This document shows, piece by piece, positions 1 through 12,563 of a DNA stretch of 64,000 nucleotides; the stretch's first letter is position 1, and each line of letters begins with the position of its first letter. The position numbers and the translations under genes are program-made. The DNA lies in the NCBI GenBank assembly GCA_015179125.1, contig WHVA01000021.1, forward strand, positions 248,001 through 312,000, written 5' to 3'. Source of the stretch: Gautieria morchelliformis (Eukaryota; Basidiomycota; Agaricomycetes; Gomphales; Gomphaceae). The notes under the pieces are model-generated. The model ran no database searches and was not told the origin of the DNA. It was given only the letters and a program-made list of their open reading frames with translations.

Positions 1-1012
1 CCCACCAACGCATTTGTGCCAACCCCGCCACCGATGACTCCCACCTTTACTCCCCGCGCCTTGGCCATCCTCTTGAGTTCCTTCTCCTCCCGCTTCCGCT
101 CCTTAGCCAGCCGCGCCTCCTTGTCCTGTTTCCCCCCTCCGAGGCCCTTGGCATTCGCCTGCATGTCCTTGAACCGCTGTTTGTGGTGGTGTGCGTACGA
201 GTTCGTGTGCTCGTCATACTGAGCGACAGTCTGGTACTGTTTGTCGCACAGCGCACAGTAGAACGGCCGCAGCGTGCTCGCGATCTGGCTCGCCAGCGCC
301 TCCTTGTCGGCCGCTTTTTGCTTTGATATCAACCGAGTCAGCAAGCCTTCCCCGGGGGGTACCCGAAGTTAGATGGGCACACATACCTCGCGCCATTGGC
401 GTTGCTCAATGGTCTCTTTGATCTGGCGCTCCGAGTCGAGTTCGCGCCGCTGGGACACGGTCGTCTCGATCATGCGCTCGTCCTGCGCCCGTTTTCCAAG
501 TCCTGTCACGTCATTCTTGACCGAAAACGGTATCGGTTCCACTCGTCCTGCGGCTATGCCATGAGATCTGCGGCCGCTACCACGCACGTAATAGACGCAC
601 CATCTCCAGATAGTCCGAGCGGCTGTCCGTCCGTCCAACCAAGTTTGGCGAGTATAGAGTAACCCTTGTTCGTACTCTTGATTTTCGTCTCGACCGTTAT
701 CACTTCCTTCTCCGGCGCGGGGTGGTGCTCGTCATATGCGGCAATGTCCATCTTGTCAGCACGCGAGGTCGGCGACGGCGAGCGCGAGACGAGCGACACG
801 TCGTCCGCATCGGACGAGTCGTACTCGCCCTGCAGCTTGAGCTTGACGGCGGGCGAGGCCGACCGCGACCTGGACGGGGACGGGGACTGTGACCTGGACC
901 GCTATCGAACGCGACAGGATAGGTTCAATTGCGCGGTGCGAGGACGCAGGAGGATACCTTCGTTCCAGCTATGGCCTTGCCGCTCTCGCGAGCGATAGGG
1001 ATCGCATTCCAT
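1..1012 (-). CDS. GPATCH8-like G-patch and C2H2 zinc-finger protein, cut by window edge
   Basis: The gene runs off the left edge, so only the N-terminal part is present. The ATG at 1010-1012 opens a short exon (MECDPYRSRERQ...), followed after an intron by an SR-rich stretch (SRSQSPSPSRSRSASP). A G-patch core then reads GYSILAKLGWTDGQPLGLSG. A GT-AG intron near 553-597 joins it to RVEPIPFSVKNDVTGLGK and an ETTVSQRRELDSERQ segment. After another intron comes a C2H2 finger (FYCALCDKQY, then YDEHTNSYAHHHKQRFKDM). This order, G-patch followed by one C2H2 finger, is that of the GPATCH8/ZNF804 family, which is thought to work in nuclear RNA processing. A lysine-rich helix follows up to the edge. 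The family call is strong; the exact role in fungi is not known to me. Confidence 0.8.
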
Positions 1013-1085
1013 CGTGCTACGTTGGCCGCGTAGGAGGACATGAGCGCGAAGAGCAAACAGCTGCTTAGCGCGCGGGACTTGAAAT

Positions 1086-2768
1086 TTACACGTCTACACT
1101 ATGCGCTGTGAGGACACTGTTAAGCTCCACCCTTTGCACGCAGTTCTCGAATGCAAAGCTGGCGGCGAGCCTGTCTAGCTCTGGCTCTGATTTTCCTCTG
1201 AAGTGCTCTGCCCACTCGTCCACCAGGTATTCTGCAACCAGGATATGCCGCGACAGCTCAGAGACCCGTCTTTTCACGGTCCAATGGCTGGGGTAGAGCT
1301 TCTGGTGCGCCTCGCTCACATTGCTCTTGATCCACTCCTCCAAGGGAGTAAAAATATGCCTCACGTGCCTCTCGTCAGTGCCCCACGTATCGATCGCCAT
1401 GCGCTGCTTCTTCGCGAGAAAGTCCGAAAACAGTTGGTAGTAGGGCGTCTCCGGAGAGCTGTACACCATCCCTGCCAGCCTCTTGTTAGATGCACCAATG
1501 GATACCACACAGCAAGGTACCTTGAAAGCCGTCGACGTCTTTGAACAGCCATATGGACCAGCTCAGACGTGCCTAGTTGAATGAATTAGCAAGCCTCGAG
1601 CTGTGGCAGGAATTCACCACGGACCTCGTCATATATCTGCAGCTGATCCTTCAGAACCTGAAATCTCGCCTGGTTGATTTCCTCCGCAGCCTGTCCATCA
1701 TACTGCTTCCTTGCATAAACAGGCCCCCACTCGCCGTTCCACACGGGAAGCCCCCTCTCTGTCATCCACTCTCTCTTCCGCTCGAACGTCTGCCGCAGTC
1801 TCGTTCTCTGCTCCTCAGTCCCCCTGTACGTCTCGGGCGACGCCGGGAATCCGTACCCAGAATAATCATGAATAGCATACACACAATTGTCCCATCCCCT
1901 ATGCGCATCCCCGAACTTGGAAAAATCCGCCGCAAACGTGTTCCCGTCAAGGAATAGGACGTGGCGCGCGTCAATCGTCCTGATCGCGGCGTACACGCGG
2001 TTGTAGAAGGCAATCAGACGCGTGTGCTGCGCGTCTGCGGGTTCATTGAGCGGGTTGTAGCCCGCGACCCAGGGGTTGTCTTTGTAGCGCGCGGCGAGCT
2101 GTTCCCAAAGCCACACGGTTCGGTCCTGGAAGTCGCGGTGATCCCAGAAGGCAGCGTAGTGCGTCGGGTTGTCGGAATGCCATCCCTGCCAGCGTCGAGC
2201 GGGAGATTAGTTTCTTGACAAGATAAGACCACCTCACTGCCTGCCTGATTTTGTGCCCCTGGCGCACAGTGGAGATCCAACACTGTCCAGATGCCGTGCT
2301 GTGCACAAAGGGCGATCACACGATCCAGATGTTTGAAGCCGTCCGTTTTGAGCACGCGGGGGTTCATGTCGTCTTCAAAGTGCCGGTAGTTAAAGGGTAG
2401 TCGGAGGCAGTTGAGGCCCAGTGACTTGAAGAACTTTGCATCAGATTCGGTGAAAAAGTATTCTAGAAACTGAGCTGGCGTGAGTGTGTGGCATCATGTA
2501 TAGCTATAGAGCTCGGATACCTTGTCGAAGAAGAATGATGACTTGGCCTCTCCTAAAACGCGAGCTAGGGCTTCTCGTATCTGACATTCTCGCCCTGGGT
2601 AGCCTGTGATGGACGTGAGTATGCAGCCGAATTAAGATAAGGGGTCCAGTGACCTGCAATGAAATTCTCCATGTTCATCCAGCCGCCTAGACCCGCTCCA
2701 CGCAGGATGACTTCTCGTCCCTCACCATCTACAAGACACGTTCCGGAGACTTTCAGAAAGGACGACAT
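1086..2768 (-). CDS. Glycoside hydrolase family 5 protein (copy A of a tandem pair)
   Basis: Multi-exon gene starting MSSFLKVSGTCLVDGEG and ending ...NSVLTAHSVDV. It shows the fold marks of GH5: the N-terminal VILRGAGLGGWMNMENF, the NYRHFEDDMNPR loop, the acid/base glutamate in GYNPLNEP and the nucleophile glutamate in VWNGEWGPV. Introns fall after FIAG, after GAQNQA (before WHSDNPTHYAAFWD) and before MVYSSPETPYY. The C-terminal part carries a conserved WGTDERHVRHIF...EYLVDEWAEHFRGKS tail. No signal peptide is visible, which suggests an intracellular or non-classical enzyme. The substrate is probably a beta-glucoside or beta-glucan, but I cannot place the GH5 subfamily. It is a close neighbour and paralogue of the gene at 2902-4632, in the same orientation. 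Confidence 0.85.
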
Positions 2769-2901
2769 GCTTTCATACTCATGCCGTGCCAACGTCTTAA
2801 GTACGCTTTGAAAACAGAATTCTTGGGCATGTGATCTACAAGAAGCACGTTTGAACATATTTCCTACCTGTGTCGGTCCGGAGTGAAAATAGACCAAAGA
2901 C

Positions 2902-4632
2902 TTAATATCTTGCAGCTGCATGCTCCATTAACACCTTGTTTAACCCGTCTCTCTTCAGACTGTTCTCATACGAAAAGCTCCTTGCGATGTCATCGATCTC
3001 ATCTTCAGATTTGCCTCTAAAGTGTTCAGCCCATTCGTCCACAAGGAATTCTGCAGCAAGGATGTGCCGCGATAGCTGCGCGACGCGTGTCTTGAAAGAC
3101 CAGACGGGGTATGGGTATAGTTTTCGATACGCTTCGTCAACATTTTGAGTGATCCAGTCGCCCAGGGGATCAAAGATATGCTGAGCGGTTTAACGATAAG
3201 AGCGGGGGATGAGCCCTGTGGCGACATACCTTGACGTATGTGTCGTCAGTTCCCCAGGCGTCAATAGCCATACGCTGCTTTTTAGCGAGGAATTTCTCGA
3301 AAAGCTTCATGTAAGGCGTGTTGGGAGACGTGTACACCATGCCTACCATCTTCGTCAGAGCGAGAATAACGCACAATATACATGTGGATAACCTTGGAAC
3401 CCAATGTCCTTGTAAAGCCAGATAGACCAACTCAAGCGGGCCTGGAAGTTGGGTAATTAGAGGACGAAAATTGTGGTATACAAATTATATGCACCTTCTC
3501 ATAAATCTCGAGCTGATCTTTAAGTACGCAGTACCTTGCTTCGTTAATCTGATCCGTCTGTTGTCCATCATACTGCTTCCTCGCGTAGACTGGCCCCCAT
3601 TCTCCATTCCAAACGCAAAGTCCTCTCTCGACCATCCAAGCACGTTTCTTTTCAAAGGATCTGGATAGTCGGGCTTTCTGTGCTTCGGTACCCGTATATA
3701 TCTCCCTAGAGGCGGGGAATCCGTAAAGGGAGTAATCATGAATCGAATAAGCAGTGTTGTCCCAATTTTTGTACGCGTTCCCAAATTGAGAGAAGTCTGA
3801 AGCAAACGTATTGCCGTCAAGGAAGATAGTATGATTTGGGTCGATCTTGCGGATTGCTCCATGGAGTCGATTGTACAGGTTGACAACTCGGGTATGCTGC
3901 GAGTCGCAAGGCTCATTGAGCACGTTGTAACCTGCGATCCAAGCATTGTGCTTGTAATGCTCAGCAAGCTTCTCCCAAAGCCATACAACCCTATCCTGAA
4001 AATCCCGGTGATCCCACAGAGCGGCATAGTGGGTTGGATTGTCCGAGTGCCAGTCCTACAACGAGAAAAGATGAATATGATGGGCATGTGTTGTTGAATC
4101 ACACACGTGGTTCTGTCCACCAGGTGCTGTGTGGAGGTCGAGCACGGTATATATACCCTCCTTGGCACATAATTCGACGACACGATCTAGATGCTTGAAT
4201 CCACTCTCCTTCAAATTACGGGGGTTCATGTCGTCCTCAAAGTGGCGATAATTGAAAGGGAGGCGGATGCAGTTAAGACCCAATGACTTGAAGAACTTAG
4301 CATCCTCGGCCTGGAAGAAGTATTCCAGGAACTATAAAGTTGGCTGAGAGACATTATGCCAAAGGGTTCAACGTTTAGCCAAACCTTGTCGAAAAATAAG
4401 GCAGACTTCGTCTCTCCTACGACCCGCGCCAGAGCCTCACGGATCTGGAATTCGCGTCCAGGGAAGCCTTATTTGCGGGATAAGCTTTATAAGAAGTATA
4501 TCGCGGTCTCTAACCTGAAATGAAATTCTCCATGTTCATCCATCCTCCCAGACCTGCACCACGCAAGATCACTTCACGACCTTCTCCATCAACAAGTTTA
4601 GTGCCCGAGACATTTAGAACCGAAGTGGACAT
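2902..4632 (-). CDS. Glycoside hydrolase family 5 protein (copy B of a tandem pair)
   Basis: Paralogue of the downstream GH5 gene, with the same order of motifs and the same intron places. It starts MSTSVLNVSGTKLVDGEG and ends ...LMEHAAARY (TAA at 2902-2904). Catalytic signatures are GYNVLNEPCD (acid/base Glu) and VWNGEWGPV (nucleophile Glu); DLHTAPGGQN and SIHDYSLYGFPAS complete the barrel. The C-terminal tail (WGTDDTYVK, DEWAEHFRGKS) matches copy A. Only about 133 bp separate its stop from the start of copy A, so copy A's promoter must be very short or overlap this gene's 3' end. A palindromic CTCACGTGAG sits 38 bp upstream of the ATG. Substrate unknown; no signal peptide is apparent. Confidence 0.85.
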
Positions 4633-4670
4633 GTTGAGAGCAGTTATCGATAGAGGTAATCCCACCATAT

Positions 4671-4680
4671 CTCACGTGAG
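4671..4680. promoter_or_regulatory. Palindromic E-box CTCACGTGAG upstream of GH5 copy B
   Basis: A perfect 10-bp palindrome with a CACGTG core, 38 bp upstream of the GH5 copy B start codon. CACGTG is the general target of bHLH factors. That it is functional here is inferred only from its position and from similar sites elsewhere in the window. Confidence 0.4.
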
Positions 4681-4845
4681 GACAGGCATTATAAGCTGAA
4701 TTGATGCAACACATGAGGTAGGTCAGCTGAAAGGAATGAAGCGTCCAAAACATCCGAAGAACCGCCGTAAACGTAAGCCATCGAACATTGGCAGATGGCA
4801 TTGCCCGCACTTTACAGTATTAAATTTACTTCAAAAAGTAGGCGG

Positions 4846-4888
4846 TCATGTGACCCTTGGTATCATGTGATCTGTCGATATCATGTGA
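4846..4888. promoter_or_regulatory. Three TCATGTGA copies upstream of the FANCM/Mph1 gene
   Basis: The octamer TCATGTGA occurs at 4846-4853, 4863-4870 and 4881-4888, so start-to-start spacing is 17 and 18 bp. The last copy ends 97 bp before the helicase ATG. CATGTG is an E-box variant. The regular spacing suggests a cluster of protein-binding sites, but no factor can be named from sequence. The rest of the 4633-4985 interval shows nothing else. Confidence 0.45.
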
Positions 4889-4985
4889 CTTCTCGTTCTC
4901 GTTCTGTGCTCGTCACGTTGTGTCACACCGCGTCTCAGGTAACCCTTTCTTCCTTGACTACTTTCTCAGGCGATCCATTCTCCAC

Positions 4986-7900
4986 ATGAGCTCAGATGGT
5001 TACTTTGATGATTCTGGACAGCTCGATTCGGCCTTCCTCGCTGAGCTGGACGCGATAGAAGTAGCGCACTCCAATGCGACACAACATCCATCCCAACCGA
5101 CCCAAACTCAACCACTCTCCTCAACATCCAGATCGAACTTCGAGTCGTATATAACATTGAAATCACCTGAAGAGTCGGGGCACAGAAATGCCACATCTAA
5201 TGGACAGCCTGCGCCTGTCCCCATTGACGTCGACGCCGATGACTCGTATGATCAATTCTTCGATGACATCGACCCCCGTGAACTTGAAAGGCTTGATGAG
5301 GACGTCGAACAAGCATACAAGCACCCCCTTGGTATACCACGCACCAATTCGGCTTCGGGATCGGGTGTAACTCGCCAATTGACGCTGTTTGGTGACCTCG
5401 TTTCCCAGGCGCCCTCCCGACGACCATGTTCTCAACAACAGAACCAGACAAGACCTCACTCCCCACGCAGGCCTTTCGGTAAGAAAGCCCGTAAGGTGAA
5501 GCAGTGGGACCGCACTGCGTTTGCAAAGAGTGGGTGGAAATCGAGTAAGGGAAAAGGAAAAGGAAAAGGAAAAGATGTAGCCGATTGCGAGTTGGATGCC
5601 GATGATGCCACCCAAGAATTCGAGCAGTTTCCTCCTCCAATTCCAGACAGTATGTTCATTCAAAGTCGACTGTTGTGCAAGGATATTGAATACGTTTTAC
5701 GTCATAGAATACTCATTTAGGTAAGTCTTCGCCACACTGGATGGCATACGTGTGATGTCACATTTCTCACTCATCGTCTAGGCCTGTGGGTACTGCTCAA
5801 ATCCTTTTCGTTCTTATCTCAGGTGTTCCACGCAGCCCCCACCTTTCAAGCATGTTGCAGACTTACTGGCTGCTCAGACTTGGATCTATCCCACAAACAG
5901 GCCCAAGCGAGATTATCAATTTAATATCGTCAAGGATTCTCTTTTTGAGAACTCTCTCGTCGCGCTACCCACTGGGCTGGGTAAGACTTTCATTGCTGGT
6001 GTGCTCATGCTTAACTGTACGTTGGTTTTGGAGTAACGGAGGTTAAAAAACGGATATTAAAAGTTACCAGATTATCGTTGGTTTCCAGAGGGAAAAGTGG
6101 TGTTTGTTGCCCCTACAAAGCCTCTGGTGGCGCAGCAAATCGATGCATGTCACCAAACTTGTGGCATTCCAGGTGGTGATGCCGCTGAACTCACAGGACA
6201 GATTCCTAGATCATCTCGAGCGCAAGCTGTGAGTTTTTCGTCCGTGTCTGGTAAAGCGTTCACATTTGAAAGTATGCTTCAAGTGGGCAGAGAAGCGTGT
6301 CTTCTTCATGACCCCCCAGACATTCATGAACGACCTTCGAACAGAAAACTGCAACCCGACAGATATCGTACTACTTGTGATTGGTATGTCTTCCACCTTG
6401 ACTGTCCTTGACACTGGCCTCATATACTGCATTGATAGATGAAGCTCACAAGGCTACCGGCAATTATGCTTACGCACAAATTGTTCGTTATTTGATGGCT
6501 AAAAGTGCACATTTCCGTGTGCTCGCCCTCACAGCTACGCCAGGATCGAAGCCAGAAGCAGTGCAAGATATAGTTGACTCATTGCATATCAGTAATGTTG
6601 AGATTCGGGACGAAAATAGTCTCGATTTGCGTGATTACATATTGCCCAAGGTGTGTGGACTGTAGTAGATCGTAGCTTAAGGGTCAACTAATTAGTGCCA
6701 CAGAAAATCTCTACCCACGTTGTGAAGATGACGGCGGATGTAATCAAAATCCGGGACATGTTGGCAAAACTTATGGAGGTGCCGTCAAGTGAAAGCCGCC
6801 TCACGTTCATCTGTTCACTCCTTTCTTGTAGAGAATTGCGAAGCGCATGTGTGAAACCGGGCTTCTCCCCAACCTGAATGTTGTCACGTTACATCCCTAT
6901 AGATGTAGCGCTCTCATACAGCAATTTTCCGGCGATGGTACTGGAAAAAAGTTCCCTTGGGTTTACCCCGTTTTAAAGAAGTTGGGAGCCTTGGCAAGAG
7001 CGATGGGATATCTTGTAGGCAGATTTCCTGCAGCATTCAGACAAATGCATCTCACCCAATATTTGACGTATAGCTCGAATGTAGCATTGGGATGTGCCAC
7101 GATGAACTTCATGATATGGTCACGGAGGGGGAACAAGACGGGAAAAAGCCATCCGGTCTTCGTTCTGACCCGTTGTTCCGCGAGATTGTCACTGAACTGG
7201 AGCGCCAACATAATACTGGGTTTTCCCTCCATCCAAAACTAGACAAGCTGCAAAGTTTGACCGTGGATTATTTTGCCCAAGCCCAGGCAGACGCTGACGA
7301 GGCTCGTGATCGTAATGCCACGGCTGAAGACGGCAACACCAAATTGATGGTTTTCACCAATTTTCGTGCATCCGTGGACGAGATTGTGAAAGTACTGAAT
7401 GCTCACCAACCTATGATCCGAGCCACCCGCTTCATTGGACAAGGTTCTGACAAACGCGGTCGAAAGGGGATCGCACAAAAGGATCAACTTGAGGTAGAGC
7501 ATTTTACGCTGGACAGAGTGTGCATAAATAATTGGTATTCATAGGTCATAAAGCAGTTCAAAGCAGGTGTCTATAACGTCCTTGTGGCAACTTCCATTGG
7601 TGAAGAGGGTCTTGACATTGGGGAAGTCGATATGATTATATGTTACGATGCCCAGAAAACCCCCATTCGCATGGTAAGATTGTAGTCAATACCGTTACTT
7701 AATTATGACCCTTAAAACTATTTCAGCTCCAAAGAGTAGGTCGAACTGGACGTAAGCGTGCAGGCCGAGTGGAAGTCTTGCTTTCCGAGTCCAGAGAAGA
7801 GGCTAACTGGGACAAGGCGAAGGAGCACTACGAAACTGTTCAGGCATCGATCATGCGGGGCGAGACTCTAGAACTCTTTGCAGATGTGGATCGGCTACTT

Positions 7901-9390
7901 CCGGATCACATCAAGCCAAAGTGCTTGGAAACTAATATGGTCATGGAAGAATATGTGCGAGACACCAAACCTTCAAAGTCGAATGTTTCTGCCCCTAAGG
8001 GTACCAAGCGAAAGCGAAACGCGGATGTGACTAGAAATATACCTGATGGAGCGGTCAATGGGTTCGTCCCTAGCTCGAAGTTGATCCCAAAACGCGACTC
8101 CAAAAAGCGCAAGGTCGCGACGATGGAATGCACTCGAGACGAAGCTAAAGACGACGATCGGACAGTGAAGTCTGATATACAAGGACCTCCCCGCGGCAAG
8201 CCCGGATCCAAAGGCAAGGCAAGGGCAAAGGCAAAGGAAACGACGACAATGCCTAGGAAGAAGACAGGAAGTGTCAAAGATCGTGGCAGAAAGTCTCCGG
8301 CCTTCAAAGAGATGTCACTATCCCAGCTCGATCGTGAACTTGCGGATGATACCGATGACATGGAACTAGAACTAGGCATCAACTGGACATCGCCTGAGCA
8401 ACCTCTGGATGCTAGTAGTTCTATGAAGTCGCCCCTCCATAGCCAATCATCCCCAATTTCCATACGCTCGTCCCCGGAACCCACAGTTACGGCAACAACG
8501 GCTGACGATGGATTCGCATTGCGTAGTTTACCATTACAACGGGCACAATCAGTGGGGGATCACTCATGGCTTCTAGATTCTGACGACGACATTAAAGTGA
8601 TTGAAGACTTCGACCCTTCCATCAACTTATGCCATAGCTCCAAACTGGGAAATAACGGTCATACAAGTCCCCAAGGGCTATCTAGTTTCAGGCGTTCGCC
8701 ACTGTCACACGTTCCTTCGGGGGGACTCAGAACACTGAATAGCATGCTACTCCCGCCTGGCTATGAAAACGCTTTGACGTCCAATTCTTCCCCTCAATCA
8801 ACCTTCCCTATCCGTCATCCCGGTGTTCGTCGAAAACGACCACAAATTTCTTCTTCACCATCAATCGACCCTCGCTCTGAAAAAAATCAACTATCTTCAC
8901 CGGCTTCATCACCACCTTGCGCATCGGTCCGCTCCAAAAAACCTAGATGCATCGATTCTCGGGCATTGGAGTTGCTGGATCTCGAAGCCCAGGTCTCAGG
9001 AGACGAGACTATGGGTGGCAGCTCGGATCACGAAGATGTGGAGAGCGAGTCTGACCGGCGGTGAGCTGACATCCGACGAGTTCCTTCCTCAACCATTGTT
9101 GATGTTTTCCTAGCTTTGTGGAGGAGCTGCCTCCGACGCAAGCGCCTTCACGCTATGATCAAACCTTGGCTTATCGACACAGCTTGTTCACTCAGCTTCC
9201 TGGTGGGAGCAGCCGTGGCCCTCAATTCGCCTCGAAGCCCACCAGGCGAGGAAAGTTTGGACCTGAGAGGCAATATACTCATGTAGATTTATCCAGTTCA
9301 CCGACTCCAGCTGACCAGTATTCCATGGACAGCTTCGTAGTAGAAGATGATGACGACGTGCTACAGGAATCACATTCTAGTAGTATATAA
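4986..9390 (+). CDS. mph1: FANCM/Mph1-type ATP-dependent DNA helicase
   Basis: A large multi-exon gene for an SF2 helicase of the FANCM/Mph1/Fml1 family, which remodels stalled replication forks and D-loops. The N-terminus ([18 protein letters not shown]) is acidic and ends in a lysine/glycine repeat (KGKGKGKGK). After an intron come [18 protein letters not shown] (Q-motif-like), [13 protein letters not shown] (Walker A), [14 protein letters not shown] (Ia), [13 protein letters not shown] (II, DEAH) and [15 protein letters not shown] (III). The C-terminal helicase lobe has [29 protein letters not shown] and [14 protein letters not shown] (VI). A long disordered tail ends in [18 protein letters not shown] after a last intron at about 9062-9114. 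The tail resembles other basidiomycete Mph1 proteins. It converges on the RNA-binding protein gene 135 bp away. The recessed TCATGTGA cluster is its likely promoter. Confidence 0.92.
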
Positions 9391-9525
9391 TTAACTAGGT
9401 CGTTTATCCCATTCATATGGCATGTTCAGCGATGCCTGTCGATTAGATACAACTTCTTAATTCAATTGTCTTCCACTGTGTTCGATTGGCTATCTTCACT
9501 TTCACAAACACGACACAAGCGAGGC

Positions 9526-12500
9526 CTAAGAAAATGATGCAGAGCGAGAGCGCCTCCGTCTTCCTTCCTCTTCATCATCGTATGCCTGACCCCAACCCCC
9601 ATCTTCGTGATCTCCACGTCGCGCTTCTACGTCCATTTTCGCATCTGAATCGCCTCCCACTTTTCCGTCCAAGGAGTCAGATCCAACAACTGGCAACGTG
9701 GTTGCAGGAACAGGTGTGGTGGGGGTTGGTGCCGTACCAGTGTGCCAGCTAATTTGGACTTTACCCACAGAAGGAATGTCTGGTGCGTTCAAAAAAGCCT
9801 AAGTTCATGTATCAATAATTGCCAATGAAAATAGGGAAAGATGATGGACATACGTATTCTGCAGCCGTTCGACTCCAAAATTGTGCAACAACTTCGCCTT
9901 CTCCCTGGCTCCAGAATGATTCAAGATTACCCATGTTCTAATTTGAAGAAACGTGAGAAAATGATGTCCTTCAAATGACTGGTTGACAAACAGACCTGAT
10001 AATGATTGCGAATAAGTTGCACTGCTTGGTCGTTTACTGGGATGCCCTGAATGAGTAGCTTGCGGGGTCGATTATCCAGCTTCATTCTTGGACGTGACGC
10101 TCCGCCACGACCACCACCACGAACAAAACCTCGTGCACGGTAGCCTCTGCCACGATAAGGTCGGTACGGGGATGAATGGGAGGGGGTTGAAGACTCTGCG
10201 TTGATCTCGGATTCGGGTACACCCAGACGTGAAGCCTGTAGGGGAGTATTTTACCTGAGGTGAGGAGATATCAATGGTACAAAGACTAACCTCGGCCTTT
10301 AACCGTGCCAACTTTTCCTTCAAGGCTGTGGTACTACTGGCATCTTCATCGCCCTTCAGGGCATTCTGAACAGTATGCAGCTCAAGCTCTTTATCTAATC
10401 TCTCTTTCTCGGATAAAGCCTCCTTCGAAGAGCCATTTGATAGCCTGGACGTGGATGGAGCGGTCGAAGCTGGACTCGACGGTGTTACGCCACTTTGTAT
10501 GCTTTTTATACGAGCCATGAGTTCTTGCTTTTCTTCGGGCGTGGAGGCTGTAGTAAGACGCGACATCAGAACTTTCTGTTCGGATATCTGTTTCTCCAGG
10601 AGCTGTTGCCGGGCGGCAAGAGCTGCTACCGCCGCGGGATCGGACTTCTGAGGCTGTTTGACGGGAATCGATGGCGCTGACGGTTGAGAAGGTGACTGTG
10701 ACGGAGGAAGTTGTGGCTGGGGTTGAGGTTGAGGTTGCGGTTGAGATGGAGGTTGAGGTTGAGGTTGTGACTGTGGTTGCGCCTGTACCTGCGAAGGAGA
10801 CTCTGGCACACCGATATTTCTAACTAAAGGTGCTGAAGCTGCCAAAGCCCTTTGACCAATGCCTCCATGTCCTTCCAGAGGACGATGCCAGTAAAGTTTA
10901 ACGAACCGATTACCAAAGACGGCTTCCTCGCTCTTCCAGGCCGAATGGGCCTCACTGTGGTTAGCGAAGCTAACCAGGGCTTTGGCGCTGGGGGAGTCGA
11001 TGGCGACATTGGTGACTGTCCCAAAGCGTTTGAACCACTCATTGACCGCCTCAAGAGTGAGCTTGTCTTCCGGAATTTTCTCCACCACTAGTGTCTTGTC
11101 ATCCCGGGGGGTACCATTGCGGAAAGTATGGTTATCTCCTGTAAACATTCCTCTCCCAGGCCGTCGGAAGCCGCCACCGGTTCCCATATGTCCGCCAACT
11201 CCTCCTCCGACGCCCATATGCCCGCCCACCCCGCCACCAACGCCACCAACGTTCATATGCCCACTCACCCCGCCACCAACGTTCATATGCCCGCCCACCC
11301 CGCCACCAACGTTCATATGCCCACCCACTCCGCCACCAAATGGTGGTGGTGCATTTCCTCTTGGTACCACAGCCGCCGGCGGAGGGGCTCTTCGAGGTGC
11401 TCCGAAATTGTGAGTGAAGCCGTTGGGTTGAATAATACCGTCACCTCGAGTTGCCTCTTCAACGGGATCTCGAGGCGTCAAATCCTGTATCACGGGAAGC
11501 TCTACGGAAGAAACTGGTGTCGGATCGTGCATTCCATGACTCTCAGGCGCTCTCTGTCCTCTGGGGGGTCTTGGGCCCATCTCCATATGCGACTCGTGAG
11601 GGTCATATGCGGCTCCGGGCATTCCACCGAAAGGGGGAGGCGCAAACATTGGCATGAACGGCGGACCTTGCATAGGGTTTACAATCGGACCGTTTGGATA
11701 TGGCATGGGTGGAATAACGGCATCCTCGCCATGACTATACTGACAGAGAGACCCCCGGGGACAGAAACCATTGTCTGACAACAATAAGACTGAGAAGAGC
11801 TTCTGGAGCAAGCGCGAGGGACTTACTGTGATAATCGCGACATATGCCTCTACGACCACGACCATTGAAGCCACCCCCGGGAGGGCGGTACATCGGTGAA
11901 GAATGGTGAACATCGATTCCCATATGCCCGCGCATATGTCCATTCATGGACGGACCTTCGCCACGACCCATACCACGGCCGTTCATCAGACCACCGCGAA
12001 GATCGGCACCACCTCGCGACTGCCCGTGATATCTCGAGAAGTGACCTTCGCTGCTGAGACGAGGGCCTTTTGGGGGGGGGTGCTCATGATCATCCTCTTC
12101 GAGACTGCGTTTTCGTGCTCTGTCGGAGGGACCAGCTGAAGCCATGAGTCCATCCAGCGGAATAGGGATACCGCCGTCGGGCACATCCTTGATAGGCTCA
12201 TATGGCAGATAGGACTTGGTTCGAAGGGCGGAAAAGAGAGAGTCTACAAATTTAGAGGCCTCTGCGCCCGTGTGTTAGCCATATTCAAGTTTCCAGTCAT
12301 GACAATACCAAGGCGGGGAGACACCGTACCCTTCTCAAGAAATTCCTCTAATTGACTGACAAACATCTTCCTGAGCTCCGGTTCTGGTGCGTCATGTTTA
12401 AGCAAGGCAAGGACGTAGTCAGCCAGGGCTTCTGGATCTGCGTCACAGCTGTGTAGAGATAAGTCTTAGGTAGGAAAGATGTAAAGAAAGGCACATACAT

Positions 12501-12563
12501 TGGTTGAAGGGTTCGTACCAGCCACGGCCTCAGAGATGATGCAGTTGACTCGTCGTACAGCAT
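9526..12563 (-). CDS. RBM26/RBM27-like RNA-binding protein (PWI-like, CCCH, RRM), Rmn1 type
   Basis: Domain order matches human RBM26/27 and fission yeast Rmn1, which act with nuclear exosome adaptor complexes in RNA turnover. The N-terminus (MLYDESTASSLRPWLVRTL, CDADPEALADYVLALLKHD, KFVDSLFSALRTKSYLPYEP) is the PWI-like helical domain. After a basic, glycine-rich stretch a CCCH finger reads CRDYH...GFCPRGSLCQYSHG, split by an intron. A Gly/His/Met minisatellite follows. The RRM (KTLVVEKIPEDKLTLEAVNEWFK; ends FVKLYWHRPLEG) is the family's central one. A glutamine/proline tract and a coiled coil (QQLLEKQISEQKVLMSRL) precede a C-terminal RRM-like part (NRPRKLLIQGIPVNDQ) and an acidic/SR tail ending RSRSASFS. 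The start is the first in-frame ATG; an upstream coding exon cannot be excluded. Confidence 0.85.
11185..11340 (-). repeat. 30-bp coding minisatellite in the RBM26-like gene
   Basis: About five head-to-tail copies of a 30-bp unit with core ACGTTCATATGCCC (plus strand). On the coding strand it gives the ten-residue unit GGGVGGHMNV and variants (SGHMNV, GGHMGV, GGHMGT). One partial 9-bp duplication (GCCACCAAC) interrupts it. The array lies between the CCCH finger and the RRM, in a disordered linker, and is in frame throughout. Copy number is likely to vary between strains. Confidence 0.85.
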
